Positions 47,101 to 52,834 of a DNA stretch of 64,000 bases are shown piece after piece. The notes under the pieces are model-generated. The model ran no database searches. It was not told where the DNA came from and saw nothing but the letters and a program-made list of their open reading frames with translations. Within the stretch, counting starts at the first letter, position 1. The number at the start of each line of letters is the position of its first letter. Source of the stretch: JAHEGP01 sp963751595 (GTDB lineage: Bacteria > Pseudomonadota > Gammaproteobacteria > Pseudomonadales > JAHEGP01); NCBI GenBank assembly GCA_963751595.1, contig CAVVVC010000001.1:310001-374000 (forward strand). Reading direction: 5' to 3'. The position numbers were made by a program, and so were the translations under genes.

Positions 47101-47340
47101 AATGATATCCGAACCGCGTTCGGCGGCAGCGGCTTTATGGCTGATGACGATTTCTTCTCCGGCACCCGAGCCGACCCGCTTGGAGACTCGAAAGCTGGCG
47201 TAAGCCCGGAGCTGGATGCACTTGCAGCTTATGTCAATTCTTTGATCGATCCTGGACGAAGCCCCTACCGTCAGCCTAATGGCGAAATGACCGTCGGAGC
47301 CCAGGCCGGTCAGGTATTATTTGAAGCTCTCGGCTGCTAG
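41107..47340 (+). CDS. Main open segment: galactose-oxidase-like, LamG, YVTN propeller, first haem site
   Basis: 2,077 codons stay open after a GTG that has no ribosome-binding site. Three near-identical Ig-like repeats (about 41140-41990) lead into a galactose-oxidase/glyoxal-oxidase-like domain (about 42007-43390). Its copper-radical residues are all present: Cys in FCSSHVALADGR (42196), Tyr in RRWYPT (42349), Tyr-His in RIYHS (42961-42966) and His in AATHNFDQ (43204). Fn3 (43396-43680), Ig (43690-43960), LamG (43975-44570), Ig repeat (44585-44870), Ig (44880-45150), LamG (45175-45770) and a YncE/YVTN-type propeller (45790-46800) follow. A cytochrome c part has the haem motif CASCH at 46939-46953 and stops at TAG 47338. 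Copper-radical oxidases oxidise primary alcohols or aldehydes and release peroxide. Confidence 0.8.
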   Translation: MDVVFTVEAAVPDPTLSITSPLNNTAVSGDTLNVAYTTIGDLTDVSHAHFRLDGGPDLMDTSLDGQMQITGLTPGVHTLDAYLVRADHSKVEGSEATTINFTVEAVFPAPTLNIISPLNNTTVSEDTLRVAYITVGDLTDVSHAHFRLDGGPDLMDTSLDGQMQITGLTPGVHTLDAYLVRADHSKVEGSEATTINFTVEAAFPAPTLNIISPLNNAVVAGDTLDVAYNTAGDLTDVGQVHFMLDGGPALIDTSLDGQMQLTGLTLGVHTLDAYLARADQSKIEGSDAPSVTLEVAQDTDPAAIGQWASPIDLPTVAVNLILLHTGKLMFWAGDFTTSPNYGELWDPITNEITPVPNPFSNIFCSSHVALADGRLLVAGGHDAANGILGISDSNIFDPVTETWESLPSMAFRRWYPTLTALGDGRAIITSGSEDNESVFVEIPEVFDPITNTWTALSEARLSRPQYPMMFLLPDGSLLATGSTEDPTDTQRLDIESQQWSMVDANVLDAGSAVMYLPGKIMKSGSSSNDGATPSAPSLDTTYLLDMNDPSPSWRASALMAFPRTFHNLTVLPDGSVFASSGSQLRSETNLTPAVLEAELWSPATETWRTLAPMQTPRIYHSTAVLLPDGRVAVSGSGNIPGGTDMLNLEVYSPPYLFNGERPVVTSAPGKLEYGSSFTVQTPDAADISAVNLVRLGAATHNFDQEQRFIPMTFSSSASALDIQAPANFNEAPPGYYMLFVINSAGVPLIAEFVRFPAPYEDSAPPTAPSNLAAIGSVGTVRLTWDAANDDSGVAKYFVHRSSTQGFTPSASTLIGESAAPAYIDTGVLAGTFYYAVVAEDIAGNLSSVSNEAFANATSDVTPPDISLTQPIDGTTVSGLFSISATASDDVAIAGVQFTLDGVAIGPEDTAAPYSFPWNTITVPNGSYTLSAIARDPSDNMAESAAIVVTVSNNQITGLVASYGFEGDGPSANDGSGNNNTGTIAGATRVTNGYFGSALSFNGNGDWITVADATSLDLTDGMTLEAWVYPTALSGWRTVLLKESSNSLAYALYAHDNAPRPAGYANIGGSVDVQGSGSLPLSTWTHLALSYDGVTLRLYQNGIEIGTRAVAGNMATSSGPLRIGGNAIWSEYFSGLIDEVRVYNRALNAAEIQADMNIPANPTSPNLSITSPLNNASVAGDTLDVAYTTAGDLTDVIQAHFQLDGGPEFIDTSLDGQMQLSGLTLGPHTLSAFLGQAGNSKIEGSDATPVNFTVTVPDTVPPIVVLTEPRDGDVLTGTVSITAPASDDTGVAGVQFMLNGEPLGEEDIAAPYSFSWATTTTPNGPYELTAVARDLSGNMTESIVINVTVWNTQQTPEGLVAAYGFEEASGQSVEDASGDNAGTVSGATRSANGYYGSALSFDGVNDLVTVPDAASLDLTNGLVLSAWIYPTALNSWSTVALKETTNGLAYALYAHDGQRPAAYANIGGSEVSVQGSRTLPLNTWTHLAMSYDGSALRLYINSVEDGSTGAAGSLVTSTQPLQIGGNTVWGEYFSGLIDEVRVYSRALSAAEIEVSMDLPVVTPSVAQPTRSSPIVVDSTARRVWIVNPDNDSVAVIDADSLTLDLEIPLCAHPTSVAIDNAGQVWVTCRDDDSVQVLDAVSGTTLETLLLEPGAAPGSIVFTPGGSTGYFAQRGTGLIQQVGAATRSLGATLNVGPTPEALAITGDGSRLLVTQFISTGESGTVWSVDLGGVIVDATLELPLDSTSQDGSLAGRGLPNYLVGVAINPLIDEAWVAGKKDNILRGAFRDGLPLTFETTTRAMIGSLDLAGNVEQLNRRLDIDNFGQPSAIAFSPAGDRVFVTMQGNNQMLVLNLQGGEVTRVDTGLAPQGVAIDPLTNRVFTKDLMSRTVTIFDGHGLLQQGTTDLPRIDQVSTVSSEQLSPEVLLGKQVFYNAADTRMARDGYLSCASCHLDGGHDGQVWDFTDRGEGLRNTISLRGQGGDAGSPLHWSGNFDEVQDFENDIRTAFGGSGFMADDDFFSGTRADPLGDSKAGVSPELDALAAYVNSLIDPGRSPYRQPNGEMTVGAQAGQVLFEALGC
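41228..41710 (+). repeat. Near-perfect 288-bp-period tandem repeat inside the modular gene
   Basis: Bases 41228-41422 and 41516-41710 appear identical (195 bases, offset 288), encoding the same 65 residues of consecutive Ig-like repeats. The neighbouring third (41804 onward) and distant fourth (44680 onward) copies have diverged. This indicates a recent internal duplication. Confidence 0.85.
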
Positions 47341-47634
47341 TCTTGCCACAGTGGTGCCCGCTTCAGTGACAGTTCCACAGGTCTCCGCCATGATGTCGGC
47401 ACACTCAAACCTTCTTCAGGGAAACGACTTGGTTTGACGCTTGATGGTCTCGATACGCCATCCTTGCTGAATCTTTGGAGCAGCGCTCCTTACCTGCACG
47501 ATGGCTCGGCGGCAAGCCTGGACGACGTGCTGAGCACAGCCAATCCCTACGGCTTGCATGGAGATACGCAGTACTTGTCGCCACAGGAGCGCGGCCAGCT
47601 GATAGAGTATTTATTGCAGCTAGAAGGGCCCTGA
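47341..47634 (+). pseudogene. 3' segment: end of the cytochrome c domain
   Basis: In-frame continuation after the TAG. It starts SCHSGARFSDSS, completing the second haem-binding motif whose first Cys (47335) lies before the stop. It then has TPSLLNLWSSAPYLHDGSA, a typical diheme peroxidase/MauG-like distal segment, and ends ERGQLIEYLLQLEGP. The high conservation shows that the stop is recent or read through. Confidence 0.75.
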
Positions 47635-47819
47635 TCAGCCATTATGCAGTGCAGGCACAACCAGTAGAATCAACGCTTTATTTTAAGGCACTGATTAATT
47701 CGGTGTGACCTCAGGCTTAGCGCCGCAATCTCCTGCAAAGCGTAGTCACGCAGGAAGGCTGGTCGTTACAGTGCCTACTGTTGGTGCCTTTCAATTGTAC
47801 ACACCAAGAGTAGGCGATG

Positions 47820-48202
47820 CCGCAGGAGATTACGACATGCAGAACCGGGAGACCGCACTGCGTGTGTTCCTAGAAGATCCGGCCGTACCGTTGGACAACA
47901 ACCACACGGAGCGCGCCCTGCGCGTGGTGCCCATGGGTAAAAAGAACTGCATGTTCTGCTTGACAGAGCTTGGTGCGGAGCATGTGGGCATTATCCAAAG
48001 CCTGATCGTAACCTGCAGAATGCAGGGTATCGACCCGGCCAATTACCTGGTAGACGTGCTACAGCGTGTCGCAATTCATCCCGCCAGCCGGGTCGATGAG
48101 CTGACTCCCCGACGCTGGAAAGTCTCCCAGCAAATGTTATCCCCGGTCATCGAAGAAGACGGCGACAAAGCGAAAGTCATCAAGCTGAAAAAGAAGAAGT
48201 AA
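47820..48202 (+). pseudogene. IS66-family transposase C-terminal remnant
   Basis: About 125 residues (MQNRETALRVFLEDPAVPLD, then NNHTERALRVVPMGKKNCMF) match the C-terminal part of IS66 transposases, including the LDNNHTERALR catalytic-Glu region. The N-terminal two thirds and the partner genes are absent. An in-frame extension to 47705 is unrelated sequence. It is an inactive fragment. Confidence 0.8.
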
Positions 48203-48622
48203 ACCGGAGTTGGTGGGTGTCAATTACTGCTTGGAATGAACGCTTTCCACTGGTCGAGGATTCCTTTGCTTAAAAATCGTGGAAGGCGCCTCGGGAAGCC
48301 CCGAAGTGCTCTTAGTCGGGCAGGTGAAGCGCCTAACGCCATAACGACACGGTGGCCACCAGGAAAAGCGACAACAGGCTGACCGAAATGACTCTTCGCG
48401 CTTGGGTAAATTTAAATCGGTGAGCAAAGCGGGTTAGCCATTGGGCTGGCAATTGCAGAAGCGGCATCAACGATGACAAGGTACCCTTTTTTAAGGGCCG
48501 ACTATTTATCCTCTGCACATTGCGGACCCGGTTTGTGCGGATCGCACCTGTTGAACCTCAGGATTTTATATCGGGTACAATTTGGCACGTCCTTGCCACC
48601 GTATATCGCGCGAACGGTTTAA
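48203..48622. other. Intergenic debris between IS66 remnant and gene remnant
   Basis: There is no confident gene here. A 61-residue reverse frame (48333-48518) contains one hydrophobic segment (VISVSLLSLFLVATVSLW) and could be a small membrane peptide, but it has no recognised family and no clear ribosome-binding site. Confidence 0.4.
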
Positions 48623-48805
48623 TTCAACGAGAATAGAAGCCAGTCTGGTCTGACCGGGGCGCAGCACCTGCTATCTGGGCTCCGTGCCAACTATGGACAT
48701 AAGCTTCGATCAATGCTGTTCAAGTCGGTGCGCTCAAAAGAGCTACTTGAATACGTCGGTTTTGGCAGGGAGAGGGCTGATCGACTGCGGTTGGAAAACT
48801 ATTAA
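48623..48805 (+). pseudogene. Probable C-terminal remnant of an unknown gene
   Basis: This 60-codon open frame between stops lacks a usable start. Its sequence looks protein-like (QHLLSGLRANYGHKLRSMLF, then RSKELLEYVGFGRERADRLR). I do not recognise the family. Its position between IS fragments fits a gene cut by insertion. Confidence 0.4.
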
Positions 48806-49004
48806 AGAGAGCTAGCAGCTTAGAACCTTACACGCGTGTCTGCAGATGAAAACAAATATATCCTCCGCCCATGAAATCTTGCTCTGTCCCTATTGGCACC
48901 GCCTACTAGACATGATGTTTTGACCTGCCCAACCTCAACGCTCGTGGATTACCATTGGCGTTGAACAAACAACCGGTGGCAGAGCCACATTGAGGAGGGC
49001 AGGC

Positions 49005-50225
49005 ATGAAAGAGTTTACCGCAGATCACACCGCGATCACGAGCCATTCGGCAGTCGAGGCATTGAACGGCAAAAAAGACCCAAACCCGGTTAAACACTAT
49101 GGGGCGTTTATCGGTCTGGATGTGCACAAGGAGACGATTGCAATCGCGGTTGCGCTTCCAGGTCGAGAGAGCCCGGACTATCGCGGTGAGATCGCGAATA
49201 CGCCGAAGGCTCTGCGGCGCTGGCTGGAGCGTTTGAACAATGAGTTCGGTGGCGCCGTTCTGCTGTTCTGCTACGAGGCCGGGCCCTGCGGATACGGACT
49301 CTACCGACAGCTGATCGCCGCTGGTCACGACTGTGATGTGGTGGCGCCCTCGATGATTCCCAGGAAGGCGGGCGAGCGAATCAAGACCGACCGGCGCGAT
49401 GCCACCAAGCTGGCGACGTTCCTACGCTCCGGGGAGCTGACGCCGGTCTGGGTGCCGGACGTGGAGCAGGAAGCGATGCGCGATTTGACGCGCGCCCGCG
49501 ACGACATGAAGAGCCAGGAGCGCAAGGCGCGACAGCAGCTCAATGCCTTCGTGTTACGCCACGGTCACCACTGGCCGCGGGGGAAGTCACGCTGGACGAA
49601 GACTCACTACAACTGGCTGGAGTCGATCGCGTTTGAACAGCCGTACCTGCAAATCGTATTACAGGAATACATCAATGCGGCCAGGGCGGCCACCCAGCGG
49701 GTTGACGACCTGACCGAGCAGATACACCGCGTGCTGCCGAGCTGGTCGATGGCGCCGGTGGTGGACGCACTGGTGGCGCTGCGGGGGATTGATGTGCTGG
49801 CCGCAACGGTGCTGCTGGCGGAATTGGGAGACATCAGCCGCTTTGATTCACCGAAGCAGTTGATGGCGTACCTGGGCCTGGTGCCGAGTGAGCACAGCAG
49901 TGGGGGCCGACGGCGCCAGGGCGCGATCACCCGAACCGGCAATGGGCATGCACGCCGAATGCTGGTGGAGTGTGCCTGGAGCTACCGCTTTCCGGCTCGC
50001 CAGACCCTGCACCTGAAGCGCAAAGCCCAGCGCGCCTCCGAGCCGGCGAAGGCGATCGCCTGGCGAGCACAGAAGCGCCTTTGCGGCCGCTACAGGCAGC
50101 TGACCCAGGCAGGCAAGAATGTGAAGCTGGTGTGTGTGGCGATCGCAAGAGAGCTGGTGGGCTTTATCTGGGACATCGTACGCCAGGAAATGCCGCGCCT
50201 GAGGCAACCGGCGACGATCCGGTGA
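49005..50225 (+). CDS. IS110-family (IS1111 group) transposase/recombinase
   Basis: The 406-residue DEDD-type recombinase has an N-terminal RuvC-like domain (GAFIGLDVHKETIAIAVAL, FCYEAGPCGYGLYR, KTDRRDATKLA) and a C-terminal Tnp_20 domain (ALRGIDVLAATVLLAELGD, MAYLGLVPSEHSSGGRRRQG, GNGHARRMLVECAW). Both domains are full length and no stop or shift interrupts them, so it is probably active. ATG at 49005 follows GAGGAGGG. Such recombinases are guided by an element-encoded bridge (seeker) RNA. Confidence 0.95.
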   Translation: MKEFTADHTAITSHSAVEALNGKKDPNPVKHYGAFIGLDVHKETIAIAVALPGRESPDYRGEIANTPKALRRWLERLNNEFGGAVLLFCYEAGPCGYGLYRQLIAAGHDCDVVAPSMIPRKAGERIKTDRRDATKLATFLRSGELTPVWVPDVEQEAMRDLTRARDDMKSQERKARQQLNAFVLRHGHHWPRGKSRWTKTHYNWLESIAFEQPYLQIVLQEYINAARAATQRVDDLTEQIHRVLPSWSMAPVVDALVALRGIDVLAATVLLAELGDISRFDSPKQLMAYLGLVPSEHSSGGRRRQGAITRTGNGHARRMLVECAWSYRFPARQTLHLKRKAQRASEPAKAIAWRAQKRLCGRYRQLTQAGKNVKLVCVAIARELVGFIWDIVRQEMPRLRQPATIR

Positions 50226-50536
50226 TCGGCACCGGGTCGAGGCCACAGAATATCCAGGACCAGGGGAGGTACGACACAGGCATCTTGGGTCAGGGTCTAT
50301 TCAGCCGGTGTGGAGAACCCTTGTGGCGGCTACATCGGCATCGACCACCACGGGACAATCTCGAACGAGCGTCCCCGGTCGATGATCCCTGACCCTAGAA
50401 AAAGGCCAGCTCCGCGACGCAGTGAAGTCAGGTGGTAACCAATCCACGTATATCAGCATGATCCACCGTCGCAGTCTGCTGGATAGGTCCTGATCCAAGG
50501 TGCTTGACGCAAATACTATGTGAGTCCAACTATTGA
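50226..50536 (+). ncRNA. Putative bridge/seeker RNA region of the IS1111-type element
   Basis: The 311 bases between the recombinase stop and the right inverted repeat hold no gene. In IS1111-group elements the guide RNA that pairs with donor and target DNA comes from this 3' non-coding region. Several GC-rich self-complementary stretches are visible. The call is by position and family knowledge; exact RNA ends are not determined. Confidence 0.5.
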
Positions 50537-50562
50537 CAGGTCAAAACATATCAGCCTTGATA

Positions 50563-50823
50563 TCATTTAGTGTCTTTCCATTCCTTCGTATCTTTCCAAT
50601 CCTTCGTATCTTTCCAATCCTTCGTATCTTTCCAATCCTTCGTATCTTTCCAATCTTTAATCCGGCTACCGCTGGCTATCGCATGTTGCCCGGGCATGAT
50701 TAGCCCCATCATCAATGGCGGGGTGTATATGGCCAACTTACCAGCTTTGCGCAGAAATTCACGTCGAGCTTCTTGCTGTGCCGAGATCATAGCTTTCGAT
50801 TTGTTTTCTTCGCTGGTCTTCAT
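50563..50823 (-). CDS. Small RR-motif protein with C-terminal DWKDTK repeats
   Basis: The 86-residue protein starts at ATG 50823 behind a perfect AAGGAGG. Residues 19-53 read ARREFLRKAGKLAIYTPPLM followed by a hydrophobic stretch ending near AIASG, resembling a twin-arginine-like export or membrane-targeting segment. The C-terminus is five tandem copies of (D/E)WKDTK encoded by an 18-bp DNA repeat (about 50566-50655). I do not recognise a characterised family; short marine proteobacterial proteins with a FLRKAGK..YTPP motif exist. The IS1111-type element ends about 13 bases beyond its stop and may have altered its 3' end. Confidence 0.75.
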   Translation of the reverse strand: MKTSEENKSKAMISAQQEARREFLRKAGKLAIYTPPLMMGLIMPGQHAIASGSRIKDWKDTKDWKDTKDWKDTKDWKDTKEWKDTK

Positions 50824-50845
50824 TGGGAACCCTCCTTTTAAAGTG

Positions 50846-50874
50846 TTCATAACACGCCGCTAGCATTCAGTCAA
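50846..50874 (-). promoter_or_regulatory. Sigma-70 promoter of the DWKDTK-repeat gene
   Basis: On the minus strand TTGACT and TATGAA are 17 bases apart, placed about 23 bases before the start codon. The -10 is imperfect. Confidence 0.55.
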
Positions 50875-50900
50875 TACTTACTTAGAGCCTGCTCATAAAT

Positions 50901-51980
50901 TTACCGGCGATGCACATATTCCAACACTGGGCGCCGCCACCGCTCCAACCACGCCCGCCATTGCCCGACACAGGTTTCGACGAGGCTCGGGAGCCAGTGC
51001 TCTCCTCCAGCCCAGGTCTTTCTCCAGAGCCAATAAAACACCTCCAACAGGACCAACAGGTTCATCACCAGAAAGATGCTGTTGATCCACGCCCTGGACG
51101 TATCGGATCGCTTCGCCCGGATGTAGTTGAGTCGGTAGCCGTTCTTGCCCTGACCGAACTTGCCCTCAATCGGAATCCGCTGCAGATACGCTTCGCGTCG
51201 CATGGCTGCCAGCCGTTTCAGCGCCCCCTGGTTTTCCTCGGTCACTTTCTTCGGCCTGCCCAGGGGCTTTCCTGCAAAACGGATGCCGCGGTCTTTGAGG
51301 TATCGACGGTTGTCCCGGCTACCGTAAAGCGTGTCGCCCAGAACCACTGCAGGATAAACACCATGATGCTCCCGATAGGCCTCGACTTGTGAGGGCAAGT
51401 CATGGCCTTCATGGAAAGCATCCCACCGCAGGTGATCGACTCGCGCCACACCGTCACCGGTGAGGCTGACACTGAGCTTGGCACCGAACTCCGTCGGCTT
51501 GTCCACTTTGCCGCGGACAATCGGCCGCACGTACGGCTGGCTGATGCTCACGATGCGATCATCGCAACGTCTGGTCTTGCTGTGGTACATCGCCCACTGT
51601 TGAGCAAACACATGCTGGATCACCCAGTACCGGTGTAACAGCCAGCGTGGCAAGGGTAATGGCCTATAAGCCGGAAAGTGCGTTAACAGCTGCTCAATGT
51701 GGCCCAGGTTGCGGCGCAGGTACTGCAGCTGTTGCTTGATGCCACGGCGTATCAACTTTGCGCCCGGGCGCTTCTTCTTCACGATGGCGAGGTAGGCCTT
51801 GCGCGCTTTGTGCCGGTAGGTCCGGGGGCTTATGCGTCAGCCCTGCCTTGGCATAGAGCCGGTCGATGATCTGTTCGCTGAACTCCCTGGCCTCATTCAG
51901 CAGGCTAAGGTCTGTCGGGAAGCGGATCGCCTGCGGTGCAACGGTGGCATCGAGGACGGGCTTTCCCTGATGCGTCGCTT
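50901..51980 (-). pseudogene. IS5-like DDE transposase, frameshifted and N-terminally truncated
   Basis: The intact part (50901-51782, 293 residues) includes RPIVRGKVDKPTEFGAKLSV, LGDTLYGSRDNRRYLKDRGI and RIPIEGKFGQGKNGYRLNYI, typical of DDE transposases with the last Glu in EGKFGQGK. Upstream, another frame gives GKPVLDATVAPQAIRFPTDL and SLLNEAREFSEQIIDRLYAK, the preceding part of the same family. The two frames separate at a run of five G (51824-51828), consistent with a one-base insertion. The N-terminal domain is missing. Confidence 0.82.
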
Positions 51981-52028
51981 CTTCTAAGGATCATCTTTCC
52001 CTGATGCGTCGCTTCTTCTAAGGATCAT
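51961..52028. repeat. 34-bp perfect tandem duplication
   Basis: Two adjacent identical 34-base units (51961-51994 and 51995-52028) sit where the IS5-like transposase frame is lost. They are probably a slippage or insertion scar. Confidence 0.9.
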
Positions 52029-52167
52029 CTGATTAATCCGTGAAATTCAGATACTGCATGAAAATATTTCTGTCATAGTCAATATCTCGATCCTATTCGT
52101 TGAAGTCCACGACGAAAGCGGCCTCTTTTGCCGTTTTTCGGGGTCTATCTACCCCCGTTTTCGTTTT

Positions 52168-52425
52168 TCAGGCACATCTTGCCTGCAAACCCGAACTGCT
52201 TCGCCTCAGCAATGTTTTCTTGGCCATTACCAAGCTGCTCAAGGCACAGGCCACAAACAGCCGATGAGCATTCTTGTCCAACCCACGGTATCGAACTTTG
52301 GAGAATCCGAACTGCCGTTTGATGATGCCGAACGGGTGTTCCACCTTTGCCCTGACCCGAGACTTATTTCGGTTCCTGCTGCGCTCGCCGTCGGTCAACG
52401 CCCGGTTGCGACTGCCTTCGCTTTC
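52168..52425 (-). pseudogene. IS5-family transposase C-terminal fragment
   Basis: About 85 residues (SRVRAKVEHPFGIIKRQFGF, SKVRYRGLDKNAHRLFVACA) match the C-terminal end of IS5-subgroup transposases, a different lineage from the neighbouring remnant. The rest of the transposase is absent and the frame upstream is unrelated. Confidence 0.82.
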
Positions 52426-52834
52426 GTTGCTGCGCTCTTTGAAGAAGCGAAGGGTCACTATTGGCCGTAGAGCAGGAATTGGGCTGAAGTCGATCAAAAG
52501 CCGGGTGTCGCGAAGTGAAAGATCGGCAGAATTCGGTGGGTAAGGGACTGGATCAGCGGCTGTCCGGCAGTTGTCGGCTTCGGGAACGATGCGTTTTTAT
52601 CGCCTCATACTTTCATTTACCCTGCACTTATGCGCCGACGATTAGTCGATGTACTGACTGCGTTTGTTATCACAGTTTCTGGAAATTGTTGGCGGGGAGA
52701 TTCGGACTGATAGTTTGATCACATATGGCTCGCCGTGGAGAGTATAAGTTTTGAGTAACGCTACTACTCGCCGCGGCACTCGGCATTGAGTTCGGTTGAG
52801 TGTTCGGTTGGTCTGAAATTCAAGGAATAAAGCT
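52426..52834. other. Intergenic region before the second DUF4082 gene
   Basis: These 409 bases show no credible gene. They contain possible further IS debris near 52430-52500 and should hold the promoter of the DUF4082 gene; I cannot place a confident -35/-10 pair. Confidence 0.45.

Larger units (their letters stand above)
39247..47634 (+). pseudogene. Giant modular secreted protein gene (galactose oxidase-like / LamG / cytochrome c) interrupted by three in-frame stops
   Basis: One reading frame runs from ATG 39247 to TGA 47632-47634 (2,795 codons before the final stop) with no frameshift but three nonsense codons: TAA at 40468, TAA at 41056 and TAG at 47338. Homology across each stop is continuous. 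Domain order: signal peptide, DUF4082, two Ig-like domains, DUF4082, three long Ig-like repeats, a galactose-oxidase-like propeller, Fn3, Ig-like, LamG, Ig repeat, Ig-like, LamG, YVTN-type propeller, and a diheme cytochrome c. The first two stops replace Tyr at positions where the parallel domain copy has Tyr (GVYQYGAGG against GVYL-stop-GPGG) or where Tyr is expected (AVS-stop-NAITQTA). I treat it as a young pseudogene; readthrough is the alternative. Its parts are listed separately. Confidence 0.85.
48916..50549 (+). mobile_element. IS110-family element, IS1111-type
   Basis: A complete-looking element of about 1.64 kb. Perfect 13-bp inverted repeats, ATGTTTTGACCTG (48916-48928) and its complement (50537-50549), flank one transposase gene. 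IS1111-group elements have short subterminal inverted repeats and a longer non-coding stretch at the 3' side (here 50226-50536), unlike the IS110 group proper. The exact outer ends lie a few bases beyond the repeats. It ends just before the stop of the DWKDTK-repeat gene. Confidence 0.85.
50885..52030 (-). mobile_element. Damaged IS5-like element
   Basis: This is a remnant with one recognisable end (AGAGCCTGCTCATAAATTT at 50885), which recurs at 54877. It contains a frameshifted, N-terminally truncated DDE transposase. The other end is lost at a 34-bp tandem duplication (51961-52028). Without the original end its family placement is approximate. Confidence 0.7.
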
